Shown here one piece after another: positions 1-7,741 of a stretch of DNA of 22,409 bases. Under the pieces are notes generated by a model that had not been told where the DNA came from, ran no database searches, and saw only the letters and a program-made list of their open reading frames with translations. The stretch is from UBA1426 sp052034085 (GTDB lineage: Bacteria; Bacillota; Clostridia; Peptostreptococcales; Anaerovoracaceae): positions 1-22,409 of the forward strand of contig JBPOJA010000024.1 in NCBI GenBank assembly GCA_052034085.1, written 5' to 3'. Made by a program: the position numbers and the translations under genes. Every line of letters starts with the position of its first letter. Position 1 is the stretch's first letter.

Positions 1-76
1 GGGGGACAGCCCTTTTGACACAAATGTGTCAAAAGGGCTGTCCCCCTGTCATATGTGTCCCCCTGTCATATGTCAT
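1..76. repeat. REP-like palindrome plus short direct repeats
   Basis: Positions 1-21 and 26-46 form a perfect inverted repeat with 21-bp arms and a 4-nt AAAT loop; each arm holds a GGGGGACAG motif. Two copies of CCCCCTGTCATATGT follow (42-56 and 59-73), so the element is an array of related units. It abuts the stop codon of the aminotransferase (78-80). A second member of the same family lies at the other end of the window (22360-22409). Known biology: GTGACAGGGGGAC-type palindromes of this kind are dispersed through many Clostridia, and REP elements generally are linked to RAYT-type transposases; no such gene is in the window. Hairpins of this strength could also end the upstream minus-strand transcript (inference). 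Confidence 0.85.
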
Positions 77-77
77 A

Positions 78-1427
78 CTACATGCAGGCTTTTATTGCCT
101 CTTCATATATTGCCAATCCTACCTCAAGCTGCTCGTCTGTCATGCAAAGTGGGGCCAGAAATCTGATAACATTTCCATAAGTTCCTGCACTTTCCAGGAG
201 CAAGCCCTTTTGTACAGCATAATCAACGATATCATTTACCAGTTTTGCATTGGGCGCTTTACTGGCCTTGTCAGTAACAAACTCTATGCCGGCCATGCAG
301 CCCAGACCTCTCACATCGCCGATTACATCATACTTTTCCTTCCACTCGTTCCATCTGGCCATAACTTTATCTGCCATGGCCCTGGCTTTTGCCGGATAAT
401 CCTCTTTTTCCATTTCATCAATTACGGCCAAAGCTGCCGCTGCTGCCACTGCGTTGCCGCAGAAGGTTCCGCCTATTGTTCCCGGAGTTACACCATCCAT
501 AATCTCTCTGCTTGCCACTACGGCTCCTATGGGCATACCGCCGGCTATTGATTTTGCCAGAGTTACTATATCCGGAGCAGCTCCTGCTTCCTTCCAATAC
601 TCTGTGGCAAACATTCTTCCTGTTCTTGAAAATCCGGTTTGGACTTCGTCTGCAATGAAGAGGATCCCCTTTTCGTCGCAGATTTTTCTGACCGCTTTAA
701 CCCATTCAATAGGTGCGGGCACGAAACCGCCTTCACCCTGCACCGGTTCCACTACTATGGCAGCAACATATTCTGCGGGCGAAGCATCTGTAAAGATATC
801 CTCGAGCCTCTTAACATAATATGCTATGGCTTCTTCCTCGCCCATACCGGCAGGTGCCCTGTACAGATAAGGGAATTCTGCTCTGTATACTCCATCGGGG
901 AAGGGGCCCATACCGACTGCATATGCCTTTTTGGCTGTCATGGCCATGGTCATGGCCGTCCTGCCGTGGAAAGCTCCGGTAAACACGATGATATTCGGTC
1001 TTCCCGTATAGCTCTTTGCAATCTTGACTGCGTTTTCATCGGCTTCTGCGCCGTTGTTTACCAGCATGGTCTTTCTTTCATCGCCCTTAACCGGCACTAT
1101 TTTGTTAAGTTTTTCGGCAAGATCCAGATATCCCTCATGGGTTGTAATGTTCATCATGGCATGGAAATATTTTTCGCTCTGGTTTTTAACGGCTTCTATG
1201 GCTTTCTCGTTGCTGTAGCCAACGTTCATTACACCTACACCGCCTACCCAATCAAGGATGTAGTTGCCGTCCACATCTTCTATCATGGCTCCCTCTCCCC
1301 TTTTGATTACCAGGGGGTAGATGCATCTGATTGCATTGGGCATGACTTCGGCACGCTTTGCGATGGCAGCCTGGGCCTTCGGTCCCGGCAGAGTTCCGTT
1401 TACTTTTGGCAGGGCATTTCTCAACAT
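78..1427 (-). CDS. Class-III PLP aminotransferase (GabT-like, omega-amino acid:2-oxo acid)
   Basis: Cytoplasmic class-III (AT-II fold) aminotransferase of 449 aa, the usual length for GABA, beta-alanine or 5-aminovalerate transaminases. Visible motifs are NNGAEADENAVKIA (about 124-137), the GAFHGRT cofactor loop (151-157), EPVQGEGG (227-234), IADEVQTGFSRTG with the cofactor-binding Asp260, and TLAKSIAGGMPIGA with the Schiff-base Lys292. The start is ATG at 1427, behind a clear GGAGGA ribosome site. It lies 19 bp downstream of the sigma-54 activator on the same strand, so the two are probably co-transcribed. With PreTA and a ureidopropionase-like hydrolase in the same window, beta-alanine (or 3-aminoisobutyrate) to the semialdehyde is a reasonable guess. 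GABA or 5-aminovalerate are equally compatible; the exact substrate cannot be read from sequence. Confidence 0.9.
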   Translation of the reverse strand: MLRNALPKVNGTLPGPKAQAAIAKRAEVMPNAIRCIYPLVIKRGEGAMIEDVDGNYILDWVGGVGVMNVGYSNEKAIEAVKNQSEKYFHAMMNITTHEGYLDLAEKLNKIVPVKGDERKTMLVNNGAEADENAVKIAKSYTGRPNIIVFTGAFHGRTAMTMAMTAKKAYAVGMGPFPDGVYRAEFPYLYRAPAGMGEEEAIAYYVKRLEDIFTDASPAEYVAAIVVEPVQGEGGFVPAPIEWVKAVRKICDEKGILFIADEVQTGFSRTGRMFATEYWKEAGAAPDIVTLAKSIAGGMPIGAVVASREIMDGVTPGTIGGTFCGNAVAAAAALAVIDEMEKEDYPAKARAMADKVMARWNEWKEKYDVIGDVRGLGCMAGIEFVTDKASKAPNAKLVNDIVDYAVQKGLLLESAGTYGNVIRFLAPLCMTDEQLEVGLAIYEEAIKACM

Positions 1428-1446
1428 TTTTTAATCCTCCTATGAT

Positions 1447-3216
1447 TTAATTAATACCTAATTCAGTTAATTTTCTATAAAGAGTCGCTCTGGACAGTCC
1501 AAGCTCTTCTGCGGCTTTTTCCTTTCCTCCGCAACCTCCATACTTCTTCAGCTTATTTGAAATAATTTTTCTTTCCAGTATTTTCAGCTGTTCAGCCAGG
1601 GTCAGGCTGTCGTTGATATAGCCGATTTCCGTATCCGTTTTAAGCAGCCTTGCCGGAACGGCATCCGTATCTATCTGCTGGCTGAATGCCATATTGACTC
1701 CGTACTCCACAGCATTTTCCAGTTCCCTTACATTTCCGGGCCAGTGATAATTTTTAAAAAGCTCCTCCACTTCAGGTGTAAAACCTTTTATTCTTTTGCC
1801 CATAAGCACGTTGTATTTGGACAGGAAATGATACATCAGGGTAATTATGTCTTCCTGTCTTTCCCGCAGCGGAGGAATGTTTAGAGGTATTACAGAAAGC
1901 CTGTAATACAGGTCCTCCCTGAATGTGCCTTCCTTGATCATCTCTTCAAGATTCCTGTTTGTGGCGGCTATAACCCTCACATCCACAAGGACGGTTTTAT
2001 TGCCTCCCACTTTTTCGAATCTCATATTCTGCAGTACGTGTAATATTTTGACCTGCAGGTGAGGCGGCATGTCGCCTATTTCATCCAAAAAGATAGTCCC
2101 ACCGTTGGCCTGTTCAAATTTGCCTATTTTGCCCTTGTCGCTGGCCCCGGTGAAGGCACCTTTCTCGTAGCCGAAAAGTTCGCTTTCCAGAAGGTTTTCA
2201 GGTATGGCTCCGCAGTTTACAGTCACAAAAGGTCCTTTGGCCCTGGCACTGGCATAATGAATTGATTTTGCGAACATTTCTTTTCCCGTGCCGCTTTCAC
2301 CAGTTATTAAAACCGTTGAATTGCCCCTTGCCGTGAGTCTGGACTGGTCTATGGCTCTTTTGATGACTGCACTGTCGCCTATGATATCAGAAAAAGTGTA
2401 TTTGTATGCACGGCTGTTGATATTATAAACCAGCCTCTGGGCCTCAACAATATCCCTGAATGATATAACCGCACCTGCAACCTCGCCATCCTTAACGATG
2501 GGCTTGGTGGTGACGATAAAATGCTGCTTGTCCTGTTCGCTGCTATAGATTTCTTCGTTTTCTGTATAACCCACCCCTGTTTTCAGGACTTCCAGAGCCG
2601 GTGACCTGAACATGAATTTACTGAGATGACTGCCCAGGATGTCCGTTTTTGCCTTGTCGAACAGGGTCTCAGCTATGCTGTTGCAATGTATAATGTAGCC
2701 CTTGTTATCTATCGCAATAATGCCTTCGTGCGTAGTTTCCAGAACAGTCTCCCTGGAATCCAAAGATTCCTGCTGTGCCACCTTTGCAGCCAGCAGATCA
2801 GCCATTTTTTCGGCGAAATCCATCATGCTTTCACGCTTGTCCAGAAGCAATGCTTTCTGAGTTTCGTCGATTGCCACCATGCCTATGACGCCTAAAACCC
2901 TGTTATTGAGCTTGATGGGGGTACAGATTTCTGCCAGTTCTCTCTGCTCCCCTTCGGGAATCATGCTGTCATAATACTGATAATTTAAAGCGTCCTCAAT
3001 GCATTCTGTTACTCCGCTTCTCATAACCCTTGCATAAAGGTAATTTCCGTCAACCCGGCCCCCCTCTTCCTTCTGGCCTATTCGATTTTCATATATGGAC
3101 GTCCCGCCGATAACAGTCAACTGATTGTCGACTATTTCCACTTCAACGCCAACGGCTATAGCTATGGCTTCGGCCACCTGTTGTACGCTGGGTGCTATAT
3201 CTTTCAGCAGTGCCAT
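1447..3216 (-). CDS. Sigma-54-dependent transcriptional activator (GAF-like/PAS-AAA+-Fis)
   Basis: Bacterial enhancer-binding protein of 589 aa. Order of domains: an N-terminal GAF-like sensor (about 1-145), a PAS domain (about 155-262, EGIIAIDNKGYIIHCN), the AAA+ core (about 275-510) and a C-terminal Fis-type helix-turn-helix (about 540-588, EKAAEELGLSRATLYRKL). The core has Walker A GESGTGKE (306-313), the sigma-54-contacting GAFTGA loop (353-358), Walker B GGTIFLDEIGD (372-382) and the WPGNVREL motif (492-499), so it should be a competent ATPase activator. ATG 3216 follows GGAGGGAG. It sits between the beta-CASP nuclease gene (33-bp gap) and the aminotransferase (19-bp gap), which suggests control of nearby catabolic genes. 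The sensed ligand is unknown, and I found no convincing -24/-12 promoter in the intergenic stretches examined. Confidence 0.93.
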   Translation of the reverse strand: MALLKDIAPSVQQVAEAIAIAVGVEVEIVDNQLTVIGGTSIYENRIGQKEEGGRVDGNYLYARVMRSGVTECIEDALNYQYYDSMIPEGEQRELAEICTPIKLNNRVLGVIGMVAIDETQKALLLDKRESMMDFAEKMADLLAAKVAQQESLDSRETVLETTHEGIIAIDNKGYIIHCNSIAETLFDKAKTDILGSHLSKFMFRSPALEVLKTGVGYTENEEIYSSEQDKQHFIVTTKPIVKDGEVAGAVISFRDIVEAQRLVYNINSRAYKYTFSDIIGDSAVIKRAIDQSRLTARGNSTVLITGESGTGKEMFAKSIHYASARAKGPFVTVNCGAIPENLLESELFGYEKGAFTGASDKGKIGKFEQANGGTIFLDEIGDMPPHLQVKILHVLQNMRFEKVGGNKTVLVDVRVIAATNRNLEEMIKEGTFREDLYYRLSVIPLNIPPLRERQEDIITLMYHFLSKYNVLMGKRIKGFTPEVEELFKNYHWPGNVRELENAVEYGVNMAFSQQIDTDAVPARLLKTDTEIGYINDSLTLAEQLKILERKIISNKLKKYGGCGGKEKAAEELGLSRATLYRKLTELGIN

Positions 3217-3249
3217 AATCTCCCTCCTGCATTTTTCTTTACAACCTGA

Positions 3250-4929
3250 TCATGTCTGATCCTGTTTTAATATATCATATCGGTCCTGACTTCTCAAAGT
3301 AGCCGCTGAACCCAGATTCAGGATTTCCTTTTCTATGGAAACAACCAGGTTATTAACTTCAGCAAGCTGTTCAGGAGTCATATCTCCCACTGCAAGATGA
3401 GTATTATACAGAATATTATCCAGGTTGTTGTGTATATCATGCATTTTCTTTTTTAGTTTCAGAATGGATTCTGTTCCCCCTATCCTTGTGGAAACAGCTT
3501 CCCTCGTTATTTCTCCTGCCTTGGTCAGACGGTATTGACTAACTTCGGTTATGGGTATGCACTTGTATCCGTATATATTCTTTATGGATGCAGCCAGGCT
3601 GTTCTTTGCCTCATTTTCTCCATGCACGAGAAAGATATCATAAGGAGGCCTCTGCAGACCGCCCACCCATTCCAGCAGACCTTCCCTGTCAGCATGGCCT
3701 GAAAGACCTTCCATATTGTAAATCTCTGCCTCGATGTGGATTCTTTCACCGAATATGCTCACATCTTTGTCGCCGTCCAGAATTGATCTTCCCAGGGTTC
3801 CAACACTCTGGTAACCCACAAATACCACACTGGAGAGGGGATTCCATAAATTATGCTTAAGGTGGTGTTTTATCCTTCCCACTTCAGCCATGCCGCTGGC
3901 CGATATGATAATTTTCGGTGTCGGGTCAAAGTTCAGGGCTATGGATTCCTCAGTTGTTCTTGTGAAATGAAGGTTTTCAAAATCAAGGGGATTGTCTCCG
4001 CTCAATAGGTATGCCCTGGTTTCCTCATCAAAAACCTGAGCATTCCTCCTGAAAATATCCGTTGCGTTTGTGGCCATGGGACTGTCAATATAAACCGGTA
4101 TTTTTTCCAGATCCTTTCTGACATTGTCGTGTTCTTCGTAATACCTTTTGAATAAATAAATCAGTTCCTGAGTTCTGCCGACAGCAAAGGAAGGAATGAT
4201 AACATTGCCTCCCCTTTTGGTGGTCTTGAGAATAATGTCAATGAATTTATCCATGTTAGCGCTTTCAAGCTCATGGACCCTGTCGCCATAAGTGGCTTCC
4301 AGGATGACAAAATCCGCCTTCTTAATAAGGGTGGGATCCCTGAGTATGGGTCTGTTCTTTCTGCCTAAATCACCTGTATACACAATTTTGTTTGACTCTC
4401 CGTTTTCTGTCACAAAAAGCTCTGTGATGGCCGAACCCAATAAATGGCCGGCATCATTGAAGACGATTTTGACATCCTCTGATGGTTCTATAAGCTGGTC
4501 ATAAATAACAGGCTGCACATATCTGAGTGCAATCTCAGCATCCTTTGCAGTGTACAGGGGCTCTTCCAGAGGCCTGCCGGCTCTTTCATTTTTGCGGTTT
4601 TTCCATTCTGTTTCTTTTTCCTGAATGTGGCCGCTGTCTTTCAGCATAATATCCAGAAGATCTGCCGTGGCGTCCGTGCAATATATTTTGCCCCGGAATC
4701 CTTTTTTAACAAGTAAAGGAAGTCTCCCGCTGTGGTCTATGTGAGCATGGCTGAGAACTACGTAATCTATTTCTTTCGGGTCGAATCCGAAGGGTTCTCT
4801 GTTTAATTCATCCAGATAATCGCTGCCCTGATAAAGGCCGCAATCCAGAAGCAGTTTGCTCTTTTCCGTCGTCAGTACGTGACAGGATCCTGTGACAGAG
4901 GTGGATCCTCCAAAAAAGTCAATTATCAT
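3250..4929 (-). CDS. Beta-CASP metallo-beta-lactamase-fold RNA nuclease
   Basis: 559-aa protein of the CPSF73/Ysh1-like beta-CASP branch of metallo-beta-lactamases, expected to be a cytoplasmic Zn-dependent RNA endo/exonuclease. The zinc motif SHAHIDHSG gives His61, His63, Asp65 and His66. DAGHLLGSA and YTGDLGR supply further ligands, followed by the beta-CASP motifs SFAVGRTQEL, ISASGMAEVGRIKHH and LSGHADREGL. About 90 C-terminal residues after the core (from roughly 470) look helical and charged and have no motif I recognise. The start is ATG 4929 with only a weak AGAGATGA-type ribosome site. It begins just 31 bp past the terminator of the preTA transcript and I see no good promoter, so expression may rely on read-through. 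A link to catabolism is not evident; it may be a housekeeping gene. Confidence 0.9.
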   Translation of the reverse strand: MIIDFFGGSTSVTGSCHVLTTEKSKLLLDCGLYQGSDYLDELNREPFGFDPKEIDYVVLSHAHIDHSGRLPLLVKKGFRGKIYCTDATADLLDIMLKDSGHIQEKETEWKNRKNERAGRPLEEPLYTAKDAEIALRYVQPVIYDQLIEPSEDVKIVFNDAGHLLGSAITELFVTENGESNKIVYTGDLGRKNRPILRDPTLIKKADFVILEATYGDRVHELESANMDKFIDIILKTTKRGGNVIIPSFAVGRTQELIYLFKRYYEEHDNVRKDLEKIPVYIDSPMATNATDIFRRNAQVFDEETRAYLLSGDNPLDFENLHFTRTTEESIALNFDPTPKIIISASGMAEVGRIKHHLKHNLWNPLSSVVFVGYQSVGTLGRSILDGDKDVSIFGERIHIEAEIYNMEGLSGHADREGLLEWVGGLQRPPYDIFLVHGENEAKNSLAASIKNIYGYKCIPITEVSQYRLTKAGEITREAVSTRIGGTESILKLKKKMHDIHNNLDNILYNTHLAVGDMTPEQLAEVNNLVVSIEKEILNLGSAATLRSQDRYDILKQDQT

Positions 4930-4959
4930 TAGATCATCTCTTTTCTGCCTTGATTATTA

Positions 4960-5006
4960 AAAACTGAGGCGCAGTCTGCAGACTCAGACCGGAGCGCCTC
5001 AGTTTT
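4960..5006 (-). terminator. Rho-independent terminator of the preT-preA transcript
   Basis: AAAACTGAGGCGC (4960-4972) pairs exactly with GCGCCTCAGTTTT (4994-5006). On the minus strand the hairpin is followed by TTTTTAAT, a typical U-tract. It lies 25 bp after the preA stop codon. The inner part (roughly 4973-4984) has further self-complementarity (GTCTGCAGAC). Confidence 0.9.
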
Positions 5007-5031
5007 ACACTTAGGGTTTCACAATTCCATC

Positions 5032-6285
5032 CTATGCATATTCATGCTTAATCTTGATTTCCACAGGTGTCCTGCCTTCCTTCCACTTGATCTCGCCCGG
5101 TGTGATGCAGTCTTTCACCGGACATACATTTAAGCAGAGGTGGCAGCCTACGCAGTCGTCATTGATGGTTGGTCTTCTCTTTTTGTCATCCCAGTCGATA
5201 GCCTGGTGGGCACCGTCATAACACGATACATAGCACCTTCCGCAACCTACGCACTTATTGAGGTCGATCTTGGGGATAACCTTGAAGTCGCGGTTCAGCT
5301 CCTCGGCGGGAACGATATTGGGCAGCGCCAGCCCTATCAGCTCGTCCAGGCTGTTGAAGCCTCTTTCGTCCATGAAGTGTGACATGCCATTGATCATGTC
5401 TTTTACAATCTCGTATCCGTACTGCATGATGGCGGTGGTAACCTGCACGTTTCTTGCACCTACCAGCATGTAGTCCAATGCATCGTTCCAGGTTTCGATT
5501 CCCGCAATACCGGAAAGATGGACACCGGCCAGCTCGGGGCAGGTTGCCAGATTGGCGATGAAGCGAAGTCCTATAGGTTTACAGGCTGCTCCGGAATAGC
5601 CCGAAATTGAGGAAACGCCGTTTACAACCGGCATAGCCGTCATATTCTCGTAATCCATGCTTGTAATGGATTTTACAGTATTGATGGCCGAAATACCCTT
5701 GGCTCCGCCCTTGATTGCCGCTATTGCCGCAGGCTCCATAACCGTAATATTTGGTGTCATCTTTGCAATGACCGGTATGCTTGTAACACTGGAAATCGCC
5801 CTTGAATATTTTTCAACCAGTTCAAGGTTGGTTCCAACGTCAGATCCCATCTCGTGACTGGTCATCTGCGGACAGGAGAAGTTACACTCTATCAGGTCTG
5901 CACCCGCCTGCTCCGACATTTTGCCCAGTTCTTTCCACTCTTCTTCCGTGCTGCCCATTACGCTGGAAACTACTATCTTGTCCGGATAGTCTTTCTTCAG
6001 CCTGTAAATGAACTCGAAGTTCTTCTCTGTGGGTTTGTCGGAAATCTGCTCCATGTTTTTAAATCCGATCCAGGGCATACCGGTTTTATCGTTCTGGTCA
6101 AACCTTGGAGAGCATTCATCGGCAACGAAAATGCCTATGGTTTTAAAGAACACGCCACCCCAGCCGGTTTCAAAGGCCTTGGCAACCATATCATAGTTTC
6201 CGCCAACCGGAGATGAAGAAAGGAAGAATGGATTTTCACATTTTTTTCCTAAATATTCTATGGATAAATCTTTCTTAACCGCCAT
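5032..6285 (-). CDS. preA: NAD-dependent dihydropyrimidine dehydrogenase subunit PreA
   Basis: 417 aa, matching the length and order of PreA: a dihydroorotate-dehydrogenase-like FMN TIM barrel (about 1-330), then a two-cluster ferredoxin tail. The tail shows CVGCGRCYVSC (Cys345, 348, 351, 355) and CVGCHLCLNVCP (Cys378, 381, 384, 388) for two [4Fe-4S] clusters. The barrel has ECNFSCPQMTSHEMGSDVG (133-151), AKMTPNI (174-180) and the NGVSSISGYSG phosphate region. With PreT it reduces uracil/thymine to 5,6-dihydropyrimidines (known for the family; the reaction is reversible). Start and stop overlap: the preT TAA and preA ATG share one base (TAATG), so translation is probably coupled. A related use on another cyclic ureide cannot be excluded. 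Confidence 0.93.
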   Translation of the reverse strand: MAVKKDLSIEYLGKKCENPFFLSSSPVGGNYDMVAKAFETGWGGVFFKTIGIFVADECSPRFDQNDKTGMPWIGFKNMEQISDKPTEKNFEFIYRLKKDYPDKIVVSSVMGSTEEEWKELGKMSEQAGADLIECNFSCPQMTSHEMGSDVGTNLELVEKYSRAISSVTSIPVIAKMTPNITVMEPAAIAAIKGGAKGISAINTVKSITSMDYENMTAMPVVNGVSSISGYSGAACKPIGLRFIANLATCPELAGVHLSGIAGIETWNDALDYMLVGARNVQVTTAIMQYGYEIVKDMINGMSHFMDERGFNSLDELIGLALPNIVPAEELNRDFKVIPKIDLNKCVGCGRCYVSCYDGAHQAIDWDDKKRRPTINDDCVGCHLCLNVCPVKDCITPGEIKWKEGRTPVEIKIKHEYA

Positions 6286-7559
6286 TATTTCACACCTTCT
6301 TTCTTTGCAAGGTAGGCAATGATGCTGTCGGCCGCATCCTTTCCTTCTTTAACAGCCTGTACAACTGTGTCTCCGCCGTTTACTATATCGCCGGCTGCAA
6401 ATACCTTTGCCAGATTTGTTTTGCCATTCTTTCCTGCCTTGATCATGCCTTTATCAGTTATCTTAAGGTTAGCAATCTTGCTCATGTCATCGGGCTTCTG
6501 GCCTATGGCAAATACGACAGTATCGCAGGTGCGGCAAAGCTCTGAGGAGCCATCCCTTCCTTTGAAACACATGCCTTCCACTTTTTTGCCTCCCAATACT
6601 TCGGCAGGTGCCATGTTGGTGGTTACACCAACACCTCTCTTCAGTGCATATTTCCATTCCATCATATTTGCAGGGGCTTCTTCGATGGTTCTTCTGTAGA
6701 CTATATATACATTTTCAGCTCCCAGAAGTTTTGCGGTAACGGCGCAGTCAATCGCCACGTCTCCTCCGCCTATTACAACAACATTCTTGCCGGGATTGAA
6801 TTTATTTTTCTTCGTTCTGGCTTCTTTCAGATAATCAAGAGCTGTCCAGACGCCTTCTTTATCAACTCCGGGGATGTCGGGCAAGTTGGTCTTCCAAAGG
6901 CCGGTTCCTACGAATATGGCGTCGTAACCTAGTTCGTTCAGATCCACGTCAACGCCGACTCTGGTGTTGAATACGAATTTCACACCTAAGTCTTTAACCG
7001 TCTTAATGTCATGATCTACAACGTCCTGGGGAAGTCTGCTGGGAACTATTCCGTAAGTTAGAACTCCGCCTGCTTTTGCTTCTTTTTCATAGATGGTAAC
7101 CTGATAGCCTTCCTGAGCCAGCTTTGCTGCACAAGCCAGGGAAGCCGGTCCCGCTCCTACGCAGGCAACCTTGAAAGGTTTCTTTTTCTTTGGGGCCTCG
7201 AGAGTTTTCATTTTGAAAGCTCTCTCCTGTTCAATAGCGAATCTTTGAAGTCTACCGATCTGAATGGGCTTGTCTATGCCGCATCTGCTGCATTCCTCTT
7301 CGCAGAGTCTGTCATAGGGACACACCAGGGCACAGGAACCTCCAAGCACATTGTTCTTTCTGATAGTCTCTGCAGCACCCTTGATATTATTGAAACGAAT
7401 AGACCTGATAAAGCTTCCCGGATCTGTTCCCGCGGGACAGCCTTTGCTGCAGGGGGCATCGACACACAGCAGACACCTCATGGCTTCTTCTCTTGCTGTT
7501 CTGAGATTGAAGCCATAATATGCCTCTTCGGTATACCTCTTTTTTTCTACCTTACTCAA
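6285..7559 (-). CDS. preT: NAD-dependent dihydropyrimidine dehydrogenase subunit PreT
   Basis: 424 aa, glutamate-synthase-beta-like flavoprotein that passes electrons from NAD(P)H through FAD and Fe-S clusters to PreA. The N-terminal Fe-S domain has CLLCVDAPCSKGC (Cys29-41) and a second Cys set at 76-93 (CALVCPYDRLCEEEC). The FAD Rossmann motif VGAGPASLACA is at about 134-144, the second dinucleotide motif VVVIGGGDVAIDC in mid-protein, and the C-terminal FAD motif VFAAGDIVNGGDT near 380-395. The start appears to be TTG at 7559, nine bases after GGAG. An ATG five bases upstream is out of frame and closes after two codons. The gene begins 108 bp downstream of tRNA-Gly. No good promoter was found in that gap, so it may share the transcript of the ptb-buk genes. 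Confidence 0.92.
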   Translation of the reverse strand: MSKVEKKRYTEEAYYGFNLRTAREEAMRCLLCVDAPCSKGCPAGTDPGSFIRSIRFNNIKGAAETIRKNNVLGGSCALVCPYDRLCEEECSRCGIDKPIQIGRLQRFAIEQERAFKMKTLEAPKKKKPFKVACVGAGPASLACAAKLAQEGYQVTIYEKEAKAGGVLTYGIVPSRLPQDVVDHDIKTVKDLGVKFVFNTRVGVDVDLNELGYDAIFVGTGLWKTNLPDIPGVDKEGVWTALDYLKEARTKKNKFNPGKNVVVIGGGDVAIDCAVTAKLLGAENVYIVYRRTIEEAPANMMEWKYALKRGVGVTTNMAPAEVLGGKKVEGMCFKGRDGSSELCRTCDTVVFAIGQKPDDMSKIANLKITDKGMIKAGKNGKTNLAKVFAAGDIVNGGDTVVQAVKEGKDAADSIIAYLAKKEGVK

Positions 7560-7667
7560 CGCATCTCACTCCTTCCTTTTCTTCTGATATACACGATTAT
7601 CGCGTTCAGCAAATGACAATACCATCCCCATACCATGGCATGAAACTGCTGACATGGTAATGTGGAA

Positions 7668-7741
7668 TGGAGCGGGCGAAGGGAATCGAACCCTCGCTTT
7701 AGCCTTGGGAAGGCCACGTTCTGCCATTGAACTACGCCCGC
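7668..7741 (-). tRNA. tRNA-Gly (anticodon CCC)
   Basis: A complete cloverleaf can be drawn on the minus strand. The acceptor stem GCGGGCG/CGCCCGC pairs fully. The anticodon arm is TGGCC-TTCCCAA-GGCTA with CCC at loop positions 3-5, and the T-arm is GAGGG-TTCGAAT-CCCTT. The discriminator is U and CCA is encoded (7670-7668). U as discriminator fits glycine tRNAs. It reads proline-free GGG codons and would complement GCC/UCC isoacceptors elsewhere. Its first ten bases (7741-7732) overlap the last codons and stop of the butyrate kinase gene, which places it inside the ptb-buk-preTA run. Confidence 0.95.

Noticed and set aside
1..76. CRISPR array
   Set aside because: The repeats are palindromic units and short tandem copies with 2-4 nt between them; there are no unique spacers of proper length.
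639..1445. Long plus-strand open frame opposite the aminotransferase
   Set aside because: It is a shadow of the minus-strand gene, with no ribosome site and a Cys/His-rich composition typical of antisense frames.
7607..7625. Sigma-54-like promoter (TGGTAT...TTTGCT, minus strand) before preT
   Set aside because: The GG and GC elements are separated by 11 bases instead of the required 10, and the rest of the match is poor.
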